Assembly (NCBI RefSeq): GCF_030811595.1
Contig: NZ_JAUSRB010000002.1
Location: 6,138,001-6,202,000 of the forward strand
DNA from: Streptosporangium brasiliense
GTDB taxonomy: Bacteria; Actinomycetota; Actinomycetes; Streptosporangiales; Streptosporangiaceae
DNA length: 64,000 nt
Reading direction: 5' to 3'
The position numbers and the translations under genes are program-made. Shown piece by piece: positions 17,857 through 25,853 of the stretch (position 1 is the first letter of the stretch; the number at the start of each line of letters is the position of its first letter). The notes beneath the pieces were generated by a model, which was not told the origin of the DNA, made no database searches, and worked only from the letters and a program-made list of their open reading frames with translations.

Positions 17857-18264
17857 ATGCGGATCGGCGAACTGGCCCGGCGCACCGGGGTGAGCGAGCG
17901 TTCGCTGCGCTACTACGAGAAGCAGGGGCTGCTGACGGCCGAGCGCACTCTCGGCGGCCACCGCGACTTCCCCGCCGGCGCGGTCGACCGGGTCATCCGC
18001 ATCCAGGAGCTCTTCGCCGCGGGACTGCACAGCGCCAAGATCGCGCAGCTGCTCCCCTGCATGCGGGACGCGGACGGGGGCCCGTCCGAGATCGCCACCC
18101 CGCGGCTGGTCACCGAGCTCACCACGGAACGGGACCGCATCGACCGGATGATCACCGATCTGATCCGCTCCCGCGAGGTCCTGGACGAGGTGATCGACAC
18201 GGCGTCGGACGGGGGCCGGCGGACCGCCACCCACCTTGAGGACCGGCAGCCGCGAGCACTGTAG
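17857..18264 (+). CDS. MerR-family transcriptional regulator
   Basis: A 135-residue regulator. The N-terminal winged helix MRIGELARRTGVSERSLRYY followed by KQGLL and GHRDF is textbook MerR. The dimerisation coiled coil follows. The single cysteine does not make a metal-binding pattern, so a drug-sensing role is more likely. The ATG at 17857 has GAGGTGGGAA upstream. It probably activates the divergent MFS exporter. Confidence 0.93.
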   Translation: MRIGELARRTGVSERSLRYYEKQGLLTAERTLGGHRDFPAGAVDRVIRIQELFAAGLHSAKIAQLLPCMRDADGGPSEIATPRLVTELTTERDRIDRMITDLIRSREVLDEVIDTASDGGRRTATHLEDRQPRAL

Positions 18265-18270
18265 CCGCCG

Positions 18271-18318
18271 CCTGCCCGCCTGCCCGCCTGCCCGCCTGCC
18301 CGCCTGCCCGCCTGCCCG
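18271..18318. repeat. Six copies of the octamer CCTGCCCG
   Basis: Perfect 8-bp units run from 18271 to 18318, seven bases after the MerR stop, and fade into degenerate copies up to about 18360. The remaining gap to the MFS start at 18635 includes a less GC-rich patch (18510-18600) with GCATCC...GGATGC inverted arms at about 18524-18545 that may belong to the MFS promoter. Confidence 0.9.
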
Positions 18319-18634
18319 CCTGTTCGTCCGTTCGCCTGTCCGTCCGCCCCCCTGTCCGCGCGCCGCGGCGGAGGGGCGGACCGGGCGCCGGGCCGGTAGC
18401 CGGCGGGTCAAGGGTCTCATCCGTGCCCGACGCGGATCCGCCATCCTCGGCGTTAGTGGCCGGGTCGGTCCAGGGAGGACTTCCAGCCGCAAAGGCGATC
18501 TATCGGATTTCCAATGAGCAAGCATCCTAAACACCATGGATGCGTGATTAGACTCACAATTCGGTCATTTAGGAATCTTCCTCTCTTTGGAGGGTGTTCG
18601 GTACTCCGAGAAACCCCCAAAGAAGGACAAAGTC

Positions 18635-19921
18635 GTGTCTTTGTCAGCGACGACGCTGCGCTCCCTCCAGCACCACAACTACCGGCTCTGGGCAGGGGCC
18701 GACCTGGTCTCGGTCAGCGGCACCTGGATGCAGGTGCTGGGGGTCAACTGGTTGATCCTCTCCGCGACCGGGTCGGCGACCAGTGTTGGCCTGAGCCTCG
18801 TCCTCCAGGCACTCCCCACGCTCCTGCTCGGGCTGTGGGGCGGCGCTCTGGCCGACCGGTTCCCCACCCGCCGGGTAGTGCTCGCCACGCAGGTCGCCCA
18901 CGCGTTCCTCGCCGTGGCCCTCGCGCTGGTCGCGATCAGCGGCCCGACGTCGATGACACCCGTTTACGGCCTGGTGCTCGCCGGCGGTGTGGTCAGCGCG
19001 ATCGGCGGCCCCGCGCTCGGCAAGTTCGGTGCCGAGGTCGTCCCCCCGGAGGATCTGCCCAACGCCCTCGCGCTCGGCTCCGTCGTCAACTCGGCGGGCC
19101 GCATCCTCGGCATGAGCCTGGCCGGCATGCTCCTGCCCCTCACCGGTACCGGAGCCCTGTTCCTCCTCAACGCGGTGAGTTTCTCCGCCGTGATCGCTTC
19201 GGTTCTCGCGATGCGCGCCTCCGAGATGCACCGGTCCGTGTGTGCCCAGGCGGACACGGGCGGCGTGCGCACCGGCCTCGCCTACGTGCTACGTACGCCA
19301 CGGCTGCTGGTGCTGCTGGCGCTCGCGCTGGTCCTGGGCGGTCTGGGACGTAACTACCAGGTCACCATGGCGGCCATGAGCGCCGGCCCGCTGGACGCCG
19401 GAGCGGGTGGATACGGCCTGCTGTCGACCGTCTTCGCGGTCGGCGCCGTGGTCGGAGGCGTGATCGCCGCCGGACGCCCCCGCCTGACGATCGGGCTGCT
19501 GCTCGGCACCGCGCTGCTGACGAGCGTGGCTCAGAGCGTGAGCGGCTTCATGCCGGGCGTGATGACCTTCGCCGCGCTCATCCTGCCGATCGCCGCCGGG
19601 GCCGTGATCATCGACACCACGCTCGGCGCGCGGGTCCAGCTGGGCAGCCCCGGACACATGCGTGGGCGCGTCATCGCCGTCCAAGGGGTGGTGAGCGCCG
19701 CCGCCGGCGCCATCGGCGGCCCCTTGCTCGGCTGGCTCTGCGACGGCTTCGGTCCCCGCCTGACCCTCGAACTGGCCGGAGCGGTCACTGTCGCCGCAAC
19801 ATTGACCGCCGCCGCCGTACTGGCGCGCCTGTCGAACCTCCGGCTGACCAGGGCCGTCATTCTGCCCGCCCAAGGACTCCTCCGCCGGGTGCCCGCCGAG
19901 CAGGTCTCCGCTCTTCGCTGA
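18635..19921 (+). CDS. MFS transporter, EntS/MFS_3-like (12 helices)
   Basis: A 428-residue membrane protein. The N-terminal LRSLQHHNYRLWAGADLVS and the GGALADRFPTRRVV loop are typical of the EntS/macrolide-exporter-like MFS_3 group. Members export siderophores, macrolides or unknown solutes. The GTG at 18635 is chosen because GAAGGA lies at good distance; a longer frame begins at 18587. No regulator is adjacent except MerR upstream on the same strand. Confidence 0.9.
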   Translation: MSLSATTLRSLQHHNYRLWAGADLVSVSGTWMQVLGVNWLILSATGSATSVGLSLVLQALPTLLLGLWGGALADRFPTRRVVLATQVAHAFLAVALALVAISGPTSMTPVYGLVLAGGVVSAIGGPALGKFGAEVVPPEDLPNALALGSVVNSAGRILGMSLAGMLLPLTGTGALFLLNAVSFSAVIASVLAMRASEMHRSVCAQADTGGVRTGLAYVLRTPRLLVLLALALVLGGLGRNYQVTMAAMSAGPLDAGAGGYGLLSTVFAVGAVVGGVIAAGRPRLTIGLLLGTALLTSVAQSVSGFMPGVMTFAALILPIAAGAVIIDTTLGARVQLGSPGHMRGRVIAVQGVVSAAAGAIGGPLLGWLCDGFGPRLTLELAGAVTVAATLTAAAVLARLSNLRLTRAVILPAQGLLRRVPAEQVSALR

Positions 19922-19958
19922 GTCCCCAGGCGGCGGGACCACTCAGCCGTGACCGTCG

Positions 19959-19983
19959 CCGGCCTGCCGCCATGGCCGGCGGG
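19959..19983. terminator. Hairpin between convergent genes
   Basis: CGCCGGCC and GGCCGGCG form an 8-bp perfect stem with a 9-nt loop, 38 nt after the MFS stop and before the convergent PaaK-like gene. There is no U-tract, which is usual for actinomycete terminators. Confidence 0.45.
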
Positions 19984-20041
19984 GATCCGCAGAACAGATC
20001 CGGCGGGCACTTGTGCGGCATGAGCCGGATCCTCGACGTCG

Positions 20042-21433
20042 TCAGGGCGTGGCCAGTGGGATGATCCTGCGGTATTTGCCGCCGGGCGACTGCTGCGGTG
20101 GCTCCTCCGCGCGTTCCAGCGTGACCTCACCGACCTTGTGCTCAGCGAGCAGATGGGTGACCTTGTCGCGCATGGCCTGCCAGAGGCGGTCGGCGTCGGC
20201 GCCGGCCGCGGGCCGTAGGCGTACGCGCAGGACGGTGGGCGCGGTCTGGACGAGCTGGAACTGCTCCACGCCGGGGACGTCCAGCGCGGCACCGAAGGCC
20301 ATGGGCGAGACGCCGACCTGCCCGCCGCGATCGGTGGGGAAGGTGAGCAGGTCGGCGATGCGGCCCTGCACCTGGACGGCGGGCAGCGGGCTGCCGCACG
20401 GGCAGGGGTCGGGGCGGACCAGGACGCTGTCGCCGAGGTCGTAGCGCAGGATCGGCTGGACCCGGTTGGCGAGATTGCTGATCAGGACGGTGTGCGAGAG
20501 CTGACCCGGCGGGACAGGCCGATGGTCGGCGTCGACCGGCTCCAGGACGGCCCAGTCGCTGTTGACGTGATACCAGCCGTGCGCGCAGCCGGCGCTGAGG
20601 AAGCCGCACTCGGTGGAGGCGTAGGCGGCGCGGACCTTGGCCTGGAAGGCGGTGGCGATCCGCTCCCGGGCATCCGGGGTCAGCGTCTCACCTCCGGGGA
20701 TGACGACCGCCGGGTGGATGCGCAGACGGCCCGCCTCCTGCTCGCCGGCCAGTAGCGTGAGCATGCCCGCGAAGCCGGCGAGACTGGCCGGATCGAACCG
20801 GTTGAGCTCGTCGACCAGCTCCGCCACCGGCTGGTTGATCGGGAAGACCCGCATCATCCGGCCGAGCCACGGTCTGTCCAGGGCCAGCCGGGCCGGCGCC
20901 GCGACGGTGGCGAAATGGCCGCCGGGCGCGGTGACTATGGCGGTACGGCCGGCGCGGGCGAGGGTCCGGACGACATCACGGGCCGCCAGCCCACCGCCGG
21001 TGCGCAACCCGACGGCGGTGTGTACGGCCAGATTCCGCTCGTCCAGCACGAAGAGGCCGCGCAGGCCGCTGGTGCCGGTGGTGGTGACCACCAGGTATCG
21101 GTCACAGAACCGGTGCCCCACGAGGCCCGGGTCGGCCACGAACGCCTCGACCCGCCCGAGCGTCACCCGCCGATCGGTGACCCAGTCGTCGAAGCGGGCC
21201 ATCAGCGTCTTCTTGTCGGTGACCGGGAGCAGCGCCGGGTCGTCGACCTGCTCCGGCAGGTCCCGGTACAGCTCGCGGTAGTAGGGCGAGTGGGCGCGAG
21301 CGTGGGCCACCATCTCGGCCAGGCGGGCGCGCTGCCGCCGCGCGATCGCCGCGGGCCCCTCCCGCAGGGCGCGCCGCGCGTCGCGGGCGAGCCGCCGGAC
21401 GCTTGCTTCCTCTTGCCTTGCTTCCTCTTCCAC
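20042..21433 (-). CDS. Phenylacetate-CoA ligase (PaaK)-like adenylate-forming enzyme
   Basis: A 463-residue member of the PaaK/coenzyme F390 synthetase-like branch of adenylating enzymes. It has HARAHSPYYRELY near the N-terminus, the P-loop TTTGTSG, YASTECG, RYDLGDSV and a metal-binding-like CPCGSP. These enzymes activate carboxylic acids as acyl-adenylates, often passing them to CoA or a carrier. The GTG start at 21433 has GAGAGGA upstream. Downstream of TetR and the fatty-acid hydroxylase on the same strand, so a lipid or aromatic acid substrate is plausible but unproven. Confidence 0.85.
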   Translation of the reverse strand: MEEEARQEEASVRRLARDARRALREGPAAIARRQRARLAEMVAHARAHSPYYRELYRDLPEQVDDPALLPVTDKKTLMARFDDWVTDRRVTLGRVEAFVADPGLVGHRFCDRYLVVTTTGTSGLRGLFVLDERNLAVHTAVGLRTGGGLAARDVVRTLARAGRTAIVTAPGGHFATVAAPARLALDRPWLGRMMRVFPINQPVAELVDELNRFDPASLAGFAGMLTLLAGEQEAGRLRIHPAVVIPGGETLTPDARERIATAFQAKVRAAYASTECGFLSAGCAHGWYHVNSDWAVLEPVDADHRPVPPGQLSHTVLISNLANRVQPILRYDLGDSVLVRPDPCPCGSPLPAVQVQGRIADLLTFPTDRGGQVGVSPMAFGAALDVPGVEQFQLVQTAPTVLRVRLRPAAGADADRLWQAMRDKVTHLLAEHKVGEVTLERAEEPPQQSPGGKYRRIIPLATP

Positions 21434-21596
21434 GGTGGGTCGGTCCTCTCGTCCTGGCGAGTGGGATTGGGACGTCGTCTTCCTCGGGCGGTGGGTGGAC
21501 CGTCGGGCCCGGGGACATCAGGGGCATCGGGGGACAGGTGCCTCCCCGGCCCGGGAGCACAGGCGTTGGCGGTGCCGGAGCCGGGGCGCGCCCTCG

Positions 21597-22226
21597 TCAT
21601 GGGCTCTCGGTGGGCGGCCGCACCGAGAGCAGGCCGTGCAGGGCGATCTCGAGGCCGCGCCGGCTGGCCTCCCACAGCTCATCCTGCGACCGGCCGAGCC
21701 GGACGCTCGTCAGGCTCGCCTGCTGGATGGCGCCCAACAGGGATCCGGTCATCGCCGCCGCGGTGATCGGGTCCAGCCGGCCGGGGAAGGCCTTCAGCAG
21801 CTCGCCGGCGATCCGCTGCTGCAGGTCCAGCAGCAGGTACAGCCCCTTCGCCTGAAGCGCCGGCGTGGTCAGCATCATCCGGGCCGTCGCCGACAGCTCC
21901 TCGGGCTCCCTGCGGGGAACCTTGGGCCGGCGGTGGGCGGCGTACTCCTGGACCATCCTCCCCAGCACCTCGCCCGGGCTCTCGTGCGGCCGGCGTTCCG
22001 CGATCGCCCGGAACAGCACGTCGAAGTCCCGGTCCAGGTCGACCCAGAGCACCTCGTCCTTGCCGCGGAAGTAGTTGGAGAACGTCTTGGGATCGACATC
22101 CGCCGCCGCGGCGATCTGCGCCACCGTGGTCTGCTCGTACCCCTGCTCCTCGAACAGCCGGACAGCCGCCATGACGATCCGCTGTCGGGTCAGCCGCTTC
22201 TTCCGTTCGCGCCGAGACTCCTGCAT
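21597..22226 (-). CDS. TetR-family transcriptional regulator
   Basis: A 209-residue regulator. The helix-turn-helix is clear (AAVRLFEEQGYEQTTVAQIA, then DVDPKTFSNYFRGKDEVLW). The spacing and FSNYFRGK motif fit the common actinomycete TetR group that controls efflux or lipid genes. It sits between the hydroxylase and the PaaK-like gene on the same strand. ACTTACTGTAAGT at 22275-22287, about 50 nt upstream, is a palindrome that could be its operator, although it lies in the end of the hydroxylase frame. Confidence 0.92.
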   Translation of the reverse strand: MQESRRERKKRLTRQRIVMAAVRLFEEQGYEQTTVAQIAAAADVDPKTFSNYFRGKDEVLWVDLDRDFDVLFRAIAERRPHESPGEVLGRMVQEYAAHRRPKVPRREPEELSATARMMLTTPALQAKGLYLLLDLQQRIAGELLKAFPGRLDPITAAAMTGSLLGAIQQASLTSVRLGRSQDELWEASRRGLEIALHGLLSVRPPTESP

Positions 22227-22272
22227 GCCCCAAATATACGTCTAATCGAATTTTCCCGACAACCGGAATAAT

Positions 22273-23166
22273 TCACTTACTGTAAGTTGCCGTCGATGGG
22301 GTGTCGGTGATGTGGCAGGAGCCGGAGGCGCGGAAGGGTTCAGCGAGCTGGGCCAGGTAGCCGGTGGGGTAGTCCGGCTTGGCTGCCATGCCGAGCTGGT
22401 CGGAGGTGAAGCGGCGGGTGGGGTCGTAGGAGAAGGTGCCGAGCAGGTGGTCCCAGATCAGGGTGAACAGCCCGAAGTTGACGTCGCCGACGCCGGCCCA
22501 CTTCAGGTGGTGGAAGCGGTGTCCCTCGTTGAGCGCGAGCACGTACTTGAGCGCTCCGACGCGGTAGTCGGCGTTGGAGTGCTGCAGCAGCAGCTGGACG
22601 GCGACGGTGACGGCCAGCGCGGAGGCGACGTCGAGGGGCAGGCCGACGATGATGAGCGGGGCAACGCCGGCGCTCATCTCGACGGCCTGGTGCAGGGGGT
22701 GCTTCATCAGGCCGTTGAAGCCGTAGAAGCGCCTGACGGAGTGGTGGACGGCGTGGAGGCGCCACAGCACGCCGATCCTGTGGCTGGCGTAGTGGGTGAG
22801 GGTGATGCCGAGGTCGGCGACCAGGATCGCGGCCAGGACCTGCGGGAGGAAGGGCCAGGAGCGCGGCCACAGGTCGGCGACGGTGACGGTGGCGGCCAGC
22901 AGCGGAATGGCGGCCACGCTGACCAGGAGCAGCAGCTCGTTGACGCCGGCGTGGGCGACGTCGCGCCCGCCGTCGCCCTGCGAGTTGTTCCATCGCGCCT
23001 CGTACGGCAGGGCGCGCTCGGCGGCGAACGAGCAGCCGATCGCCGCCGGCAGCAGGGCGACCAGCCACAGCTTGGAGGCGCCGGCGGCGGCCAGGGTGAT
23101 GGCGGTGCCGTTGACGCCCAGCAGCATGAACGGCACGTAGCCGTAGCGGACCACAGATTTCAGCAT
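22273..23166 (-). CDS. Sterol desaturase/fatty acid hydroxylase family membrane protein
   Basis: A 297-residue membrane protein with the histidine clusters of a di-iron hydroxylase: HYASH, HAVHHS and HRFHH, spaced as in the fatty acid hydroxylase superfamily (PF04116). Several hydrophobic helices precede and separate them. Activity is likely hydroxylation or desaturation of a lipid, sterol or carotenoid-like chain at the membrane. It precedes TetR on the same strand. Confidence 0.9.
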   Translation of the reverse strand: MLKSVVRYGYVPFMLLGVNGTAITLAAAGASKLWLVALLPAAIGCSFAAERALPYEARWNNSQGDGGRDVAHAGVNELLLLVSVAAIPLLAATVTVADLWPRSWPFLPQVLAAILVADLGITLTHYASHRIGVLWRLHAVHHSVRRFYGFNGLMKHPLHQAVEMSAGVAPLIIVGLPLDVASALAVTVAVQLLLQHSNADYRVGALKYVLALNEGHRFHHLKWAGVGDVNFGLFTLIWDHLLGTFSYDPTRRFTSDQLGMAAKPDYPTGYLAQLAEPFRASGSCHITDTPSTATYSK

Positions 23167-23226
23167 GCTCGTCAGCGTCGCGGCCGGGCCGGGCCGGAGG
23201 CTTGGACGGATCCGCTGACCTACCTC

Positions 23227-23278
23227 AGCCGTGGTCGGGTGTCACCGGAGGGAGACGTGGTCAGGTGTGACCGGAGGG
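23227..23278. repeat. Tandem duplication (2 x 26 bp) spanning the stop codon of the AraC gene
   Basis: Copies 23253-23278 and 23227-23252 match at 23 of 26 positions. The gene-side copy encodes PSGHT plus TGA of the AraC gene; the distal copy has CGA where the stop would be. It is one of six stop-spanning duplications in the window. Confidence 0.85.
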
Positions 23279-24064
23279 GGCCCGGACGATGGGGAGCAGG
23301 TGTGAAGGGGCCAGGCCGAACATCTCGTGGCAGACGCGCGTCAGGTGGGAGCTGTCGGCGAAGCCGGCGCCGTGCGCCGCCCGGGTGAGATCCGCGCCGT
23401 CGCGGGCCAGTTCGGCGGCGCGCCGCAGCCGCGCCCAGCGCAGGTAGGCCGGGAAGGGCAGGGCGAGCTCGGCGGCGAACAGGTGACCCAGACGGCTGGC
23501 CGACAGACCCACCACGCCGGCCAGATCGGTGAGCCGGACCGGTCCGGCCAGCAGCCCCGGCAGGGACTCCAGGGCCTGCCGGAGCGCCGGATGGCGCGGG
23601 CCTGCGGCGGGGGCGGTCCAGCGGCGCGACAGCGCGGCCGGGTCCATGGCGGCCAGGTCCAAGACCGTACCCGCCGCCCCGCGAGCGGCGGGCAGCAGGG
23701 CGTGGGCGGCGGCCACCCAGCCGTCCACCCGGTCGCGGTGCGGCCCGGTCAGGGCGGTGAGCAGGTGGCGGCCCGCGCCGCCGGCCGGGTCGAGATAGAG
23801 CATGCCGGCCCGGGCGCCGGGGCTGCCGTACACGGTGTGCCGGGCCCGGGGCGGGATGATCGCCGCCCGCACCCGGCGGCGGGTGCGGTGGGCATCAGCC
23901 AACTCCACCGTCCCGGCGGCCACGACGAGGATCTGGAGGGCGGCGTGCGCGTGCGGTTCGGTGGTCCCGACGTCGCCGGTGAAGGCGAGCCGGCCCGGCT
24001 GCAGCGTGGCCGTCCCCCGCCACCCGGTCGAGGCCGTGGGGACGAGCGTCGTGGTGGTCGTCAT
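23261..24064 (-). CDS. AraC-family transcriptional regulator
   Basis: A regulator of about 267 residues. The N-terminal cupin-like ligand domain (EPHAHAALQILVVAAG, then PPRARHTVYG) precedes two C-terminal helix-turn-helix motifs (LTDLAGVVGLSASRLGHLF and AAHGAGFADSSHLTRVCHEMFG in part). No Shine-Dalgarno supports ATG 24064. An alternative GTG at 24145 overlaps the stop of the ABC gene and would add 27 low-complexity residues. Being the next gene after an IrtA/IrtB-like pair, it may regulate siderophore transport, as YbtA does for ybtPQ; that is inference. Confidence 0.88.
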   Translation of the reverse strand: MTTTTTLVPTASTGWRGTATLQPGRLAFTGDVGTTEPHAHAALQILVVAAGTVELADAHRTRRRVRAAIIPPRARHTVYGSPGARAGMLYLDPAGGAGRHLLTALTGPHRDRVDGWVAAAHALLPAARGAAGTVLDLAAMDPAALSRRWTAPAAGPRHPALRQALESLPGLLAGPVRLTDLAGVVGLSASRLGHLFAAELALPFPAYLRWARLRRAAELARDGADLTRAAHGAGFADSSHLTRVCHEMFGLAPSHLLPIVRAPSGHT

Positions 24065-24137
24065 GGGGCGGCGACCGCGGACCTGGAGGCGGACGTGGCG
24101 ACTGTCCGGCGGCAGAGGAACCGGACGACATGCCGGC

Positions 24138-25853
24138 TCATTCACTCGCTGCCGGGGTCAGGGAGATTTTCCAGAAATCGGCGTAGCGGCCGCCGCGGCG
24201 CAGCAGCTCGTCGTGGCTGCCGTCCTCCACGATCCGGCCGCCGTCCAGGAAGACGATGCGGTCGGCACGTCGGACGGTCCGCAGCCGATGCGCGACCATC
24301 ACCACCGTCCGGCCCGCCATCAGGCGCTCGACAGCCCCGTGGACGGCCGCCTCGTTCACCGGGTCCAGCGCGGAGGTCACCTCGTCCAGCAGCACGACGG
24401 GCGCGTTCTTCAGCAGCGCTCGCGCGATCGAGACACGCTGGCGTTCACCGCCCGACAGCAGCGCGCCGCCCTCGCCGACATCCGTGGCCCATCCGCCGGG
24501 CAGCCGCTCGATCACCTCGTCCAACCCCGCCGCGGTCGCCGCCGCCCGCACCTCGGCCCCGTCGGCTCCGGGGCGGCCGAGACGCACGTTGTCCTCGATC
24601 GTGCCGTCGAAGAGATAGACATCCTGGAAGACGATCGCGATCTGCGCCATCAACACCTCCGTGTCGATGGCGCGCACGTCCACGCCCCCCATGCGCACCG
24701 CGCCCTCGTCCACGTCGTAGAACCGCGCGAGCAGCTGAAGCAGGGTGCTCTTGCCCGCGCCCGACGGCCCGACGACGGCAAGCCGCTGTCCCTGGGGCAC
24801 GGACAACGACACGTCGTCGATCACCGTGCGATCGCCGTGCCGGAAGGTGACGGACTCGAACTCCAGGTCATGGCCTACCGGCCGGACCGGTTCGCGAGGC
24901 TCCGGCAGCGGCTCGGTGCGCAACACCGTGTCGAGTCTCGCCAGCTGGGAACGGGCGCCGCGCATCTTGCCACCGATATCCGACAGCGACAGCAGCGGAT
25001 CCGCGCAGCGGGCGGCCAGCACCAGGATCGCCAGAACCTCCGCCGCGCCGATGTTCCCGCCGAGCGCGAGGTAGGCGCCCAGGACCAGCAGCACGGTGAA
25101 CATCGCCTGCACCGTGAGCGCCAAGCCCAGGGTGCCGGGCAGCGCCGACAGCACGGTACGGCGGGACGCGCGCTGGACTTCCCGCAGCGAGTCGTCGAGT
25201 AACCGGAAGCGTTCGACGCTCCGGCCGCCGGCGCGCAGCACCGGCTGGGCCTGGAGATATTCGATGACCCGCCCGGTGGCCTCATGGTCGCGTTCGGCGC
25301 GCTCCGCGTCGGCGGCGGCCATCGAGCGCCCCGTCCAGATCTGGATCGCCGCCACGACAGGTACGGCGACCAACGCGGCCAATCCCATCTGCCAGTTGAA
25401 GGCAAGCATCACGACAACGATCGTCAGGGGAGTCACGCAGGCGGAGACGGACGGTGCCAGCAGATGCGCGATCACGCCCATCGCCTGCAGGACGCCCTGG
25501 CTGGCCATGACGGACACCTCCCCGACGCGGCCCGCGCTGTACCAGCCGACGGGCAATCGGGCCAGGTGATCGCCGAGCCGGTGATACATGCCGCGCAACA
25601 GCGTGGTCCCGACACGGAAACCGGACAGATCGCTGACATAGCGCAGCGCCGCGTAGACCGCGACCGCGGCCCCGAACGCGATCAGCCAGGGCCGCGCGTC
25701 TTCGGGCCTGCTCCCGAACAGTGCCCTCAGAACGGGGACCAGTAATGCGTAGGACAGACCCTCGACCACCGCGGTCGCCGTCATCAGGGCCACGGTGCGA
25801 CGCACCGGCCGGGCGTACTCGCCTCCCAGCACGCGCAGCAGCATTCGGATCAT
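24138..25853 (-). CDS. ABC exporter-fold ATPase/permease, IrtB/YbtQ-like half-transporter
   Basis: A 571-residue protein with an N-terminal six-helix membrane domain and a C-terminal ATPase domain: Walker A GPSGAGKS, signature LSGGERQR, Walker B VVLLDEVTSALDPVNE and switch histidine MVAHRL. The DEVTSALDP variant and the partner gene suggest the inner-membrane siderophore importers IrtAB and YbtPQ, which have exporter architecture but import ferri-siderophores. It overlaps its partner by ATGA. Confidence 0.9.
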   Translation of the reverse strand: MIRMLLRVLGGEYARPVRRTVALMTATAVVEGLSYALLVPVLRALFGSRPEDARPWLIAFGAAVAVYAALRYVSDLSGFRVGTTLLRGMYHRLGDHLARLPVGWYSAGRVGEVSVMASQGVLQAMGVIAHLLAPSVSACVTPLTIVVVMLAFNWQMGLAALVAVPVVAAIQIWTGRSMAAADAERAERDHEATGRVIEYLQAQPVLRAGGRSVERFRLLDDSLREVQRASRRTVLSALPGTLGLALTVQAMFTVLLVLGAYLALGGNIGAAEVLAILVLAARCADPLLSLSDIGGKMRGARSQLARLDTVLRTEPLPEPREPVRPVGHDLEFESVTFRHGDRTVIDDVSLSVPQGQRLAVVGPSGAGKSTLLQLLARFYDVDEGAVRMGGVDVRAIDTEVLMAQIAIVFQDVYLFDGTIEDNVRLGRPGADGAEVRAAATAAGLDEVIERLPGGWATDVGEGGALLSGGERQRVSIARALLKNAPVVLLDEVTSALDPVNEAAVHGAVERLMAGRTVVMVAHRLRTVRRADRIVFLDGGRIVEDGSHDELLRRGGRYADFWKISLTPAASE

